This document shows positions 34,793 through 43,110 of a stretch of DNA of 64,000 nt, piece by piece. Position 1 is the stretch's first letter. Each line of letters opens with the position of its first letter. The position numbers were made by a program, and so were the translations under genes. Source of the stretch: DASQFQ01 sp963802905 (GTDB taxonomy: Bacteria > Actinomycetota > Thermoleophilia > Solirubrobacterales > Solirubrobacteraceae); the NCBI GenBank assembly GCA_963802905.1, contig CAWDKH010000004.1, positions 124,001-188,000 on the forward strand. The letters are read 5' to 3'. Under the pieces are notes generated by a model that was not told where the DNA came from, did no database searches, and saw nothing but the letters and a program-made list of their open reading frames with translations.

Positions 34793-35269
34793 AGCAGCGT
34801 GAACTCGCTCCGGCAGAGCGTCCGCCACGCGGCGGGCGCTGCGGCCGGCCAGACGTGGTAGTCGTCGCCGCGGGCACGGTCGACCTGCAGTGGCGGGGCG
34901 GGAGCGGTCAGCGCTGCCCATCGGTCGGCGCTGTCGTCAAGCTCGCCGACGTCGGTGCCGAGGCGCGCCTTGGCCAGGCGCATCATCAGCGTCCCCTCCA
35001 TCCACAGCACGTCCGGTCCCCACGCGTCGGCGAACGGGCGATAGCCGCTGAACGTCTGACCGGCCGCCCCCGGCCAGAGGATGCGGCGGCCGTCAACACG
35101 CATGGTCGCGTCGGTCGCGCGCTCGACGGCCACTGCCTCGGCGTGACGACCCCGTCCGAGCAGCCAGCAGGATCCCGTACGCCTGCACGTCGACGGGCCG
35201 GGCGTCGTCGCCCAAGCCCTGGCGGAAGCGGTCGCCAGCAAAGAGCTCGGCGTCGATGGCGAGGTCCAT
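34780..35269 (-). CDS. Unidentified protein fragment, probably truncated at the N-terminus
   Basis: Reading leftwards gives MDLAIDAELFAGDRFRQGL, DARPVDVQAYGIL and, after a break near 35165, GRGRHAEAVAVERATD, FSGYRPFADAWGPDVLWMEG and DDYHVWPAAAPAAWRTLC. The tryptophan/tyrosine-rich pattern suggests the C-terminal part of an (alpha/alpha)-barrel carbohydrate-active enzyme, but I do not recognise the family. Its 5' end runs into the histidine-kinase gene, as though a longer gene was cut here. Confidence 0.4.
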
Positions 35270-37547
35270 CTGCGAGCGGCGCGCCGCCGAGGCGCTGCGG
35301 ATCTCGACGGAGTGGCTGGAGGGCATCCTCGAGCACACCACGACGCGGATCACGGTCAAGGACGACGAGGGCCGCTACCTGCTGGTCAACCGGGCGTGGC
35401 GAGAGGCGAACGGCGTCGATGCGACCGGCCACAAGGACGCCGAACTGTTCGCCCCCGAGGTCATCGAGCAGGTGCTCCGGACCGACCGGGAGGTGTGGGG
35501 CACGGGCCGCACGGTCGAGTACGAGCGGACGATCGGCGCGTCGACTGCGCTGGTGGTCAAGTTCCCGTTGCGCGACGAGGCGGGCGAGATCTACGCCGTT
35601 GGGTCGGTGGCCACGGACATCTCCGAGCGCAACCGCGCCCTGGCCGAGGCGCGCGCGGCGTCCGAGGCGAAGTCGGACTTCGTGGCCAACATGAGCCACG
35701 AGATCCGGACGCCGCTCAACGGCGTGATCGGGATGCTCGAGCTGCTCGAGGACACGTCGCTGAGCGACGAGCAGCGCTCGCTGGTCGAGACGGCCGTCTC
35801 ATCCGGCGACGCGCTGCTGGCCGTCGTCAGCGACGTGCTGGACTTCTCGAAGATCGAGGCAGGCAAGCTCGAGCTCGAGCAGCGCGCCTTCGACCCGCGT
35901 GACCTGGTCGAATCGACCGGGGCGATGCTCGCACCGCTGGCGCAGGAGAAGGGCGTCGAGCTCACGTTGTTCGTCGACGATGCGGTGCCGGGGACGCTGC
36001 GCGGCGACGAGCACCGGGTTCGCCAGGTGCTCACGAACCTGCTGGCCAACGCGATCAAGTTCACCGACGAGGGCGAGGTGTCGGTGCGGGTCGAGGCCGA
36101 GCGCCCGGACGACGGCAGCGCACAACTGCGCGTGCAGGTGACCGATACCGGGATCGGGATCGCGCAAGAGGAGCTCGCGCAGCAGTTCGAGCCGTTCACG
36201 CAGGCCGACACCTCGACCACGCGGCGGTTCGGCGGCACCGGGCTAGGGCTGGCGATCACGCGCCGGCTCGTCTCGATCATGGGCGGCGAGCTGACGGCGG
36301 AGTCTGAGCCCGGCCGCGGCAGCACGTTCCGGTTCCAGATCACGCTCGTCGTGGTCGACGCCGAGCGCCCGAGCCGGCGCGCGCGGGCCGGGCTGCCCGA
36401 GGACACGCGCGTGCTCGTCGTCGATGACAACGCCACCAACCGCGAGATCGTGCGCGCGTACCTGCGGAGTCGCGTCGCCGTCTGCGACGACGCCGAGAGC
36501 GGGCCGGCGGCGCTCATGATGCTGGAGGTGGCGGCGCGCGGCGGGAGCCCCTACGACCTCGTGTTGCTCGACTCTGAGATGCCCGAGATGAGCGGAGCCG
36601 ACGTCGCCCGCGCGATCCGCTCCGAGCCGCTCCTGAACGCCAGCCGGCTGGTGATGCTGACGTCCGCCGGCACCAGCGGCGCCGGGGCGGACGTCGAGCG
36701 CGCGCTGACCAAGCCGGTCCGCCGCGCCGCGCTGCTCGAGACGCTCGCGGACGTGCTCGGGGACGTCGAGCAGCTCGAGCCGGCGACCGCGCTCGACGCC
36801 GCGGCGGTCGGCGCGCGCGGGGTTGTCCTCGTCGCCGAGGACAACCCGGTCAATCAGCTCGTGATCGAAACCATGTTGCGCCGCCGCGGCTTCGCTGTCG
36901 ACATCGTCCACGACGGGCTCGAGGCTGTCCAGCGGCTCGATTCGGAGCGTCACCTCGCGGTCTTCATGGATTGCCAGATGCCGAACCTCGACGGCTACGA
37001 GGCGACCGCGCGGATTCGCGAGGAGGAGCCGCCGGATCGTCACATGCCGATCGTCGCGATGACGGCCCACGCGTTTGCGGGCGACCGCGAGCGATGCCTG
37101 CGCGCCGGGATGGACGACTACCTCTCGAAGCCGCTGCGCGCTCAGGATCTCGATCCGGTCCTCGAGCGGTGGCTCGCGCCCGCGGTGAGCGACGGTGGCG
37201 ACGACGGGCTCATCGACGACGAGCGAATGAGCAGCCTGCTCTCGCTGGTCCCCGGACTCGCCGAGAAGGTCGTAGACGTGTTCGCCCGCACGACGCCGGC
37301 GGTGCTCGACGACCTGCGCGCAGCCGTCGAGCGGGACGACGGCGAGGCGCGCCGAGCGCTCGCGCACAAGCTGCGCGGAAGCGCCGACACCGTCGGCGCC
37401 CAGCGTCTCTCGGAGCTTGCCCGGCAACTCGAGCTCGGCGAGGGCACCGACGCGGCGGTCGCCGAGCTGGAGCCGGTCTATCGCGACACGCTCGACGCGC
37501 TCCAGCGGCTCGCGGCTAGATCTGCGCGGCGACCAGCACCACTGTGA
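35256..37547 (+). CDS. BarA-type hybrid histidine kinase (PAS-HisKA-HATPase-REC-REC-Hpt)
   Basis: The 763-residue protein has a PAS domain (~15-130), a HisKA H-box FVANMSHEIRTPLNG and an ATPase with NLLANAIKFT, DTGIGI and FGGTGLGLAI. Receiver 1 has VVDDN, LLDSEMP and TKPVR. Receiver 2 has VAEDN, MDCQMP and SKPLR. A C-terminal Hpt domain has LAHKLRGSADTVG. The full phosphorelay set is present, but no membrane segment is. The N-terminus starts inside what looks like a linker before the PAS domain, so an upstream input domain may have been lost where this gene meets the remnant at 34780-35269. The output regulator is not nearby. Confidence 0.9.
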   Translation: MARSICERRAAEALRISTEWLEGILEHTTTRITVKDDEGRYLLVNRAWREANGVDATGHKDAELFAPEVIEQVLRTDREVWGTGRTVEYERTIGASTALVVKFPLRDEAGEIYAVGSVATDISERNRALAEARAASEAKSDFVANMSHEIRTPLNGVIGMLELLEDTSLSDEQRSLVETAVSSGDALLAVVSDVLDFSKIEAGKLELEQRAFDPRDLVESTGAMLAPLAQEKGVELTLFVDDAVPGTLRGDEHRVRQVLTNLLANAIKFTDEGEVSVRVEAERPDDGSAQLRVQVTDTGIGIAQEELAQQFEPFTQADTSTTRRFGGTGLGLAITRRLVSIMGGELTAESEPGRGSTFRFQITLVVVDAERPSRRARAGLPEDTRVLVVDDNATNREIVRAYLRSRVAVCDDAESGPAALMMLEVAARGGSPYDLVLLDSEMPEMSGADVARAIRSEPLLNASRLVMLTSAGTSGAGADVERALTKPVRRAALLETLADVLGDVEQLEPATALDAAAVGARGVVLVAEDNPVNQLVIETMLRRRGFAVDIVHDGLEAVQRLDSERHLAVFMDCQMPNLDGYEATARIREEEPPDRHMPIVAMTAHAFAGDRERCLRAGMDDYLSKPLRAQDLDPVLERWLAPAVSDGGDDGLIDDERMSSLLSLVPGLAEKVVDVFARTTPAVLDDLRAAVERDDGEARRALAHKLRGSADTVGAQRLSELARQLELGEGTDAAVAELEPVYRDTLDALQRLAARSARRPAPL

Positions 37548-37884
37548 ACACCACGAGCAGGACCCCGCCGAACGTGAACGCCGCCACCACGCGGACCGAG
37601 AGCGGCGAGTGCACCCCGTCGAGGATCGAGCGCTCGAGCTCGCGCTGGCGGTAGGCGCCGAACAGGAGCAGCCCGATCGCGAGTGCGGCGTACCCGCAGC
37701 CGAGCAAGATGTAGGGCCAGGGCGCCACGTCGAGCAGCTCCGGGGCGAAGCGCCCGACGGCCAGCGCGCCGGCGGTCGCGGCCAGCGCGGTCCGCCACCA
37801 CGCGAGCCACGTGCGCTCGGCCGCCATCGACGTGCGCTGCCAGACGTCGACCGCTGGGGGCGACTCCGGCTTAGGCTCGGCCAT
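37516..37884 (-). CDS. DUF202 (YidH-like) membrane protein
   Basis: This 122-residue protein has three hydrophobic helices and the DUF202 signature AERTWLAWWRTALA at the start of the first. FGAYRQRELERS sits between helices 2 and 3. Function unknown. It overlaps the kinase gene tail to tail by 32 bp and is divergent from the aldehyde dehydrogenase. Confidence 0.85.
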   Translation of the reverse strand: MAEPKPESPPAVDVWQRTSMAAERTWLAWWRTALAATAGALAVGRFAPELLDVAPWPYILLGCGYAALAIGLLLFGAYRQRELERSILDGVHSPLSVRVVAAFTFGGVLLVVFTVVLVAAQI

Positions 37885-37935
37885 GCGGCGGAGTCTACGG
37901 TCGCGGGCGAGCGGATCCGTTGCGATGATGCGGCC

Positions 37936-39390
37936 ATGACCGAGACGCTGCCTGAGATCCACACAGACCTGTTCATCGCCGGCGCGCGGCAGGAGGCGGC
38001 CGAGAGCTTCGCCGTCCACGATCCCGCCGACCCCGAGGCGGTGGTCGGCTACGCGGGTGCGGCCTCGGACGAGCAGGCGCGCGCCGCCGTCGCCGCGGCG
38101 CACGACGCCTTCCCGGCGTGGGCGGCGCTGGGTCCGCACGAGCGCGCCGCACAGGTGAAGGCCAGCCTCGGTGCGCTGGCCGCCGACAACGACGAGCGTG
38201 TCGATCTGCTCTCGCGCGAGAACGGCAAGGTGCGCTCGGAGTGCGACATCGAGATGCACGTGATCGAGGCGCGGTTCGAGCTCGCCGCCGGGCTCGCCGA
38301 CGTCGTCGCCGGCGTCCGCGAGCTGCCCGCGCCGCCGTACCGCACCCTGGTCACGCATCTGCCGCTCGGCGTCGTCAGCCTGATCGTCCCGTTCAACTGG
38401 CCGCTGGCGATCCTCGCCGCGTCGCTGCCGCAGGCGCTGGTGGCGGGCAACACGGTCGTCGTCAAGGCACCGCCGACGACGCCGCTGTCGTTCGTGCGGA
38501 CGATCGCGCTGATCGCCGCCGAGCTGCCGCCCGGCGTGCTCAACGTCGTCTCGGGACACGACGCCGTGCTCGGGCCGGTGCTGATCCAGGACCCGCGCGT
38601 GCGCAAGGTCGGCTTCACCGGCAGCGTCGGCGCCGGCAAGCGGATCATGGCCATGTGCGCTGACAACCTGACGCGCGTCCTGCTCGAGCTCGGCGGCAAC
38701 GACCCCGCGATCGTGCTCGAGGACGCGGTGATCGACGAGGAGGCGATCGGCAAGCTGTACGTCGGCGCCTTCTTGACGACCGGCCAGGTGTGCATGGCGA
38801 TGAAGCGCCTCTACGTGCACCGCTCCCACTACGACGCCGTCGTCGAGGGTCTGTCGGGCGCGGTGGGCGCCCAGAAGATCGGCCCGGGCCTGCACGCCGA
38901 CGCCACGATGGGGCCGCTCAACAGCGCGCGCCAGCGCGACTACGTGAGCGAGCTGCTCGACGAGGTCCGCGCGGACGCGGAGGTGCGCGAGCTGGCAGAA
39001 CCCGTCGACGAGGACGCCTTCGCGCGCGGCCAGTTCATGCGGCCGTCGCTCGTCCTCGACCCGCGTCCGGACGCCCGCGTCGTGACCGAGGAGCAGTTCG
39101 GGCCCACGCTTCCGATCATCCCCTTCGACGACGAGGAGTCCGCCATCGCCGCGGCCAACGACACCTGGTCAGGCCTGTGCTCGTCGGTGTGGTCGGGGGA
39201 CATGGAGCACGCCGGCCGCGTCGGCGCCCGGCTGCGGACGGGCTTCACGTTCGTCAACGCCCACAACGCGCCGTTCCTCGACGAGCGCGCGCCGTTCGGC
39301 GGCTTCAACCAGAGCGGGATGGGTCGCGAGATGGGCGAGGAGGGGATCCTGGGCTTCACCGACACGCACTCGGTGGGCTTCCCGGCGTAG
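37936..39390 (+). CDS. NAD(P)-dependent aldehyde dehydrogenase
   Basis: The 484-residue enzyme has the family core PFNWPLAI, KAPPTTPLS, GFTGSVGAGKRI, catalytic Glu in LLELGGNDP and catalytic Cys in TTGQVCMAMKRL. APFGGFNQSGMGREMG is at the end. It oxidises aldehydes to carboxylates; substrate is not readable. Its stop abuts the stop of a short convergent gene. The ATG at 37936 gives the normal length. Confidence 0.92.
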   Translation: MTETLPEIHTDLFIAGARQEAAESFAVHDPADPEAVVGYAGAASDEQARAAVAAAHDAFPAWAALGPHERAAQVKASLGALAADNDERVDLLSRENGKVRSECDIEMHVIEARFELAAGLADVVAGVRELPAPPYRTLVTHLPLGVVSLIVPFNWPLAILAASLPQALVAGNTVVVKAPPTTPLSFVRTIALIAAELPPGVLNVVSGHDAVLGPVLIQDPRVRKVGFTGSVGAGKRIMAMCADNLTRVLLELGGNDPAIVLEDAVIDEEAIGKLYVGAFLTTGQVCMAMKRLYVHRSHYDAVVEGLSGAVGAQKIGPGLHADATMGPLNSARQRDYVSELLDEVRADAEVRELAEPVDEDAFARGQFMRPSLVLDPRPDARVVTEEQFGPTLPIIPFDDEESAIAAANDTWSGLCSSVWSGDMEHAGRVGARLRTGFTFVNAHNAPFLDERAPFGGFNQSGMGREMGEEGILGFTDTHSVGFPA

Positions 39391-39588
39391 TCACGGGCGC
39401 GCCGGTCCGCGGACCTGCCCGCCCATGTCGGCCATCAGGATCAGGCCGGAGCCGTGCGTGACGGCGCCCATCATCGTGTTCGACGTCCCGTCCTGGATGC
39501 CGAGCCCGGCGTGGCCGTTGTAGATGATGAGTCCCGCCGCGACGACGGCAAGGGTCGCGAGCGCGCGCTTGAGAGTGGTGAGGGTCAT
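39391..39588 (-). CDS. 65-residue single-pass membrane or secreted protein
   Basis: An N-terminal basic start (TLTTLKRAL) and a hydrophobic helix (ATLAVVAAGLIIY) are followed by GLGIQDGTSNTMMGAVTHGSG. DGTSNT resembles the DUF1559 pseudopilin C-terminal motif, but the rest of that family is missing. No partner is evident. It is transcribed with, or behind, the small basic ORF at 39625-39756. Confidence 0.55.
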   Translation of the reverse strand: MTLTTLKRALATLAVVAAGLIIYNGHAGLGIQDGTSNTMMGAVTHGSGLILMADMGGQVRGPARP

Positions 39589-39624
39589 ACCCCCGGTAAC
39601 GCCGCGGTCGGGATTCCATTCCGC

Positions 39625-39756
39625 TCAGTAGCCCCGCCGGATCTGCTTCCGGCGGACGGCGGGCGGGATCGGCGGCGGCGTGATCTTGCGGGGCGGCGGG
39701 GTGAAGCGGCGCGGGGGCAGCGGCGCCTTGCGCAGGGAGTGACGTGAGCGGGGCAT
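39625..39756 (-). CDS. 43-residue basic proline-rich peptide
   Basis: The ATG at 39756 is preceded by AGGAGGT at ideal spacing. The product alternates Pro and Arg/Lys (KAPLPPRRFTPPPRKITPPP) and ends RRKQIRRGY. There is no signal peptide or hydrophobic segment. Composition resembles ribosome- or nucleic-acid-binding peptides. It starts 18 bp from the TetR operator at 39774, so it is probably repressed by that TetR. No family was recognised. Confidence 0.5.
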   Translation of the reverse strand: MPRSRHSLRKAPLPPRRFTPPPRKITPPPIPPAVRRKQIRRGY

Positions 39757-39773
39757 CTGGACCTCCTGTGAAA

Positions 39774-39837
39774 CGAGACGAACCGTCTCGTCACACTCTG
39801 CCGCAGGCTTCGGTGTTTGTCAAGACGGACCGTCTCG
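39774..39837. promoter_or_regulatory. Two TetR operators (CGAGACG-AAC-CGTCTCG and related copy)
   Basis: A 17-bp palindrome at 39774-39790 is repeated at 39821-39837 (CAAGACGGACCGTCTCG), with 14 of 17 bases the same. The centres are 47 bp apart, between the small basic ORF and the TetR gene. Confidence 0.65.
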
Positions 39838-39858
39838 TCTCAGCGCTATGATCGCCGC

Positions 39859-40437
39859 ATGCCGAACGCAACCCGCCGCAGCGAGCGCTCTCGCCGCGCG
39901 ATCCTCACCGCGGCGCTCGACCTCGTCGAGGAAGTGGGCTACGCCAAGACCAGCGTCGAGGGCATCGCGGCCCGAGCCGGCGTGGGCAAGCAGACGATCT
40001 ACCGCTGGTGGCCGTCGAAGGGTGCGGTGCTGCTCGACGCGCTGCTGGCGCTCAGCGAGGGCGATGACGGGGTCGAGCCGCTGCCCGACACGGGCGACGT
40101 CGCCGCCGACCTCAAGGCTGTGCTCCGCGCCACCGTCGAGGAGCTCCGCGACCCGCGCTACGACGCGCCGATGCGCGCGCTGGCCACCGAGATCCTCCAC
40201 GACCCCGCGCTGCACGCGCGCTGGAGCGAGTGGATCGAGGCGCCGTTGACCCGCATCCGCGAGGAGCGGCTGCGCAGCGCGCAGCAGCAGGGCGAGCTGC
40301 CCGAGGACCTCGACCTCGCGCTTGCGATCGACCTCATCTGGGGCCCGCTCTTCCACCGCTGGCTGCAGGGCAGCGGGCGGCTGACGCCGGAGTGGGCGGA
40401 CGCGGTGGTCGACGCCGCGCTGCGCGGGCTGCGCTGA
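39859..40437 (+). CDS. TetR-family transcriptional regulator
   Basis: The 192-residue protein has an N-terminal HTH with RRAILTAALDLVEEVGYAKTSVEGIAARAGVGKQTIYRWWPSKGAVLLDAL split over residues 10-60, a very clean TetR signature. The C-terminal ligand/dimer domain (TetR_C-like) follows. ATG 39859 is chosen over GTG 39817 because the latter would place the operator in the coding sequence. Likely autoregulated, and controlling the divergent small ORFs. A hairpin follows. Confidence 0.9.
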   Translation: MPNATRRSERSRRAILTAALDLVEEVGYAKTSVEGIAARAGVGKQTIYRWWPSKGAVLLDALLALSEGDDGVEPLPDTGDVAADLKAVLRATVEELRDPRYDAPMRALATEILHDPALHARWSEWIEAPLTRIREERLRSAQQQGELPEDLDLALAIDLIWGPLFHRWLQGSGRLTPEWADAVVDAALRGLR

Positions 40438-40444
40438 ACCCAGG

Positions 40445-40461
40445 TCACCCGCCCCGGGTGA
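40445..40461. terminator. Hairpin after the TetR gene
   Basis: TCACCCG-CCC-CGGGTGA, a perfect 7-bp stem starting 7 nt after the TetR stop. Confidence 0.5.
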
Positions 40462-40495
40462 TGAACGCCGCCACGCGGCGGTGGATCGTCTCCGT

Positions 40496-41824
40496 ATGAG
40501 CGGGGAGAAGCTGCGGGTCGTCGTCGTGGTGGGAACGCGCCCTGAAGCGATCAAGCTCGTCCCGCTCATCCTCGCCCTGCGCGAGAGCGAGACGCTGAAG
40601 CCGGTGGTCGTGTCGAGCGGCCAGCACCACGCGATGGTCCAGGAGGTGCTCGCGCTCGCCGGGATCACCGCGGATGTCGACTTGTGGGTGGGCACGCGCT
40701 ACTCGAGCCTCAACTCGCGCGTGGCGGCCTTCATGCGCCGCTTCGAGGACTACCTCGGCACCACGTTCCCCGACGTCAACGGGGAGCGGCCGACACGTGA
40801 CGGGGTATTCGCCGGCAGGTTCCCGGCCGCCGTGCTCGTGCACGGGGACACCAGCTCCGCGTTCGCCGCCGCGCTGGCGGCGTTCCACCTGCGGATCCCC
40901 GTCGGCCACGTCGAGGCCGGGCTGCGGACCGGGGGCTACAACTTCTCGCCCTTCCCGGAGGAGCTCAACCGCCAGCTGGTCTCGTGCATCGCCGCGATCC
41001 ACTTCGCGCCGACGGCCGACAACGAGGAGAACCTCGTGCGCGAGGACATCCCGGCGAACCAGATCTACGTCTGCGGCAACACGGGCATCGACGCGTTGCG
41101 GTGGGCGGCCGGGTTGGACGTCCCGTTCGACGACCCGCGGCTCGGCGAGCTCGTCGAGGGCGACGCGCGGGTCGTGGTGGTGACCGCGCACCGGCGCGAG
41201 AACTGGGGTGACGGCCTGCACGGGATCGCCGACGGCATCGCGCGCCTGGCCGGCGAGCGGCCCGAGCTCCACTTCGTGCTCCCGCTGCATCCCAACCCGC
41301 GCGTGCGGAACGACCTCCGGCCCACGCTCGAGCCGCTCGACAATGTGCTCCTCACCGAGCCGCTTCCGTATGCCGCGATGGCGAAGCTCCTCGCTCGCTG
41401 CGACCTCGTGATCACGGACTCGGGCGGCCTGCAGGAGGAGGCGCCGTCGCTCGACAAGCCGGTGCTGGTCGCACGTGACAGCACCGAGCGCAACGAGGGG
41501 GTCGAGACCGGCACGCTGCTGCTCGTCGGCACGGATCCCGACCGCATCGCGGGTGAGGCCGCGCGGCTGCTCGACGACCCGGTCGCCCACGCCGAGATGG
41601 CGAACGCGAGGAACCCCTACGGCGACGGCCGCGCCGCCGAGCGGATCGTGGCGCAGCTCGACCACATGGTCACCGGCGCCAACCCGCCGCAGCCGTTCGG
41701 GTCCGGCTACTCGCGCTCGGCGATCCTCAGGGCCGTCGGCGCCGACAGCTGGCTCGAGCCGCTGCCCGAGCAGGACGTCGACGAGCGCTGGGAGGAGCAC
41801 CTCTCGGCCGCGCGCGACCCGTGA
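40496..41824 (+). CDS. wecB: UDP-N-acetylglucosamine 2-epimerase (non-hydrolysing)
   Basis: The ~442-residue enzyme has GTRPEAIKLVPLI, VHGDTSSAFAAALAAF, GHVEAGLRTG, FPEELNRQL, VTAHRRENWG and ITDSGGLQEEAPSL, all signature motifs of WecB/MnaA. It makes UDP-ManNAc from UDP-GlcNAc. Middle and C-terminal stretches are somewhat longer than usual (family ~375 residues), with an extra C-terminal tail (QPFGSGYSRSAIL). ATG 40496 is preferred to GTG 40481. It overlaps the glycosyltransferase by GTGA, so the two act together in cell-surface polysaccharide synthesis. Confidence 0.9.
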   Translation: MSGEKLRVVVVVGTRPEAIKLVPLILALRESETLKPVVVSSGQHHAMVQEVLALAGITADVDLWVGTRYSSLNSRVAAFMRRFEDYLGTTFPDVNGERPTRDGVFAGRFPAAVLVHGDTSSAFAAALAAFHLRIPVGHVEAGLRTGGYNFSPFPEELNRQLVSCIAAIHFAPTADNEENLVREDIPANQIYVCGNTGIDALRWAAGLDVPFDDPRLGELVEGDARVVVVTAHRRENWGDGLHGIADGIARLAGERPELHFVLPLHPNPRVRNDLRPTLEPLDNVLLTEPLPYAAMAKLLARCDLVITDSGGLQEEAPSLDKPVLVARDSTERNEGVETGTLLLVGTDPDRIAGEAARLLDDPVAHAEMANARNPYGDGRAAERIVAQLDHMVTGANPPQPFGSGYSRSAILRAVGADSWLEPLPEQDVDERWEEHLSAARDP

Positions 41825-43110
41825 CCGCGGTCGTCCTCCCGTTCGAAGGGCTGCCGACGTTCTGGCGGGTGCTGTTCATCGCCGCGTTCGTGGTCATCGT
41901 GGTGATGCTGGTCTGGACGACGCTGCTGTTCATCCGGGCTGAGCGTGCGCGGACGCGCCCGCCGCCGGTGCCCGACGACGGCGCCGACGGCTTCGCGTGG
42001 GTCTTCCTCGTGCCCGCGCTCAACGAGGCACTGACGATCCGCGACAGCGTCGCCCGACTGCAGGCGATCCCAGTGGAGCGGCGCCACATCGTCGTCATCG
42101 ACGACGGATCTGACGATGGCACCGCGGACGCCCTCGCCGCGATCACCATGCCCGGCCTCCAGGTGCTGCGGCGCGAGCCGCCCGGGGCAAGGGAGGGCAA
42201 GGCCGCCGCGCTCAACTACGCCTACCGGCGGCTCACCGAGCTCGTGGGCGAGACGCCCCGTGACCAGCTGATCGTCGTGGTCGTCGACGCCGACGGGCGG
42301 CTCGCTCCGGACGCGCCCCTCTATGCGGCAGCGCACTTCGTCGACGAGCGCGTCGGTGGCGTTCAGTCGCTCGTCCGGATCTACAACCGCGGGCGCATGC
42401 TCACGTGGTTCCAGGACGTGGAGTTCGCCGTCTACGGCTTCCTCTACCAGGCCGGCCGCACGGGCTGGGGCACCGCCGGCATGGGCGGGAATGGGCAGTT
42501 CAACCGGCTCTCCGCGCTCGACGAGGTCGCCGACCACGTCGGACCGTGGCGCGACCGCCTGACTGAAGACCAGGACCTCGGGCTGCGGTTGATCGGCGCG
42601 GGCTGGCACGGCCGCCAGGAGCTCCGCGCGGTGGTCGAGCAACAGGGCCTGCCCGGCCTGCGCCGGCTGTTCCGGCAGCGCACGCGCTGGTCGCAGGGGA
42701 ACCTGCAGGCGATGGGCCTCCTGCGCGTCGTCTTCCAGGCGCCGGCGTCGCTGGTGGCGCGGCTCGACCAGCTCACCTACCTGCTGATGCCGTTCTGGCA
42801 GGCCGTGGTGGGCGCGTCGCTGATCGGCTCGCTCGTGCTGTGGGCAATCGGCAAGGTCGACTTCTGGGACGGCGGCCCGCTGTGGCAGCTCGTGTTCTTC
42901 TGGGTGCTGGGCGTCGGCGGCGTGATCCTCGGCTGCGTGGCGCGCGGGGCGCCGCGCGGCATCCGCGGGATCCTCGGCGGCGTGCTGGTCGCGCAAGCGT
43001 ACGCGTTCTACACCTGGCTGTTGTGGCCGGTCCTCGTCCGCTCGACGCTGCGCCAACTCACGGACCGTCGCGGGTGGGCGAAGACCGAGCGCGAGGTCGT
43101 GGCGTCCTAG
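41821..43110 (+). CDS. Membrane GT2 glycosyltransferase (poly-GlcNAc/hyaluronan-synthase-like)
   Basis: The 429-residue protein has one N-terminal helix, then a GT-A domain with FLVPALNEALTI, VIDDGSDDGTA, VVVDADGR (DxD), TEDQDLGLR and QRTRWSQGN (QxxRW). Three C-terminal helices follow. This is the processive beta-glycan synthase layout (PgaC/HasA/NodC). With UDP-GlcNAc epimerase just upstream, the polymer may contain GlcNAc or ManNAc. It ends 4 bp into the convergent MBL gene. Confidence 0.88.
   Translation: MTAVVLPFEGLPTFWRVLFIAAFVVIVVMLVWTTLLFIRAERARTRPPPVPDDGADGFAWVFLVPALNEALTIRDSVARLQAIPVERRHIVVIDDGSDDGTADALAAITMPGLQVLRREPPGAREGKAAALNYAYRRLTELVGETPRDQLIVVVVDADGRLAPDAPLYAAAHFVDERVGGVQSLVRIYNRGRMLTWFQDVEFAVYGFLYQAGRTGWGTAGMGGNGQFNRLSALDEVADHVGPWRDRLTEDQDLGLRLIGAGWHGRQELRAVVEQQGLPGLRRLFRQRTRWSQGNLQAMGLLRVVFQAPASLVARLDQLTYLLMPFWQAVVGASLIGSLVLWAIGKVDFWDGGPLWQLVFFWVLGVGGVILGCVARGAPRGIRGILGGVLVAQAYAFYTWLLWPVLVRSTLRQLTDRRGWAKTEREVVAS

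Noticed and set aside
39356..39619. Alternative 87-residue frame over the 65-residue gene
   Set aside because: It is an Arg-rich frame without RBS or hydrophobic pattern. The 39391-39588 frame has a coherent membrane helix.
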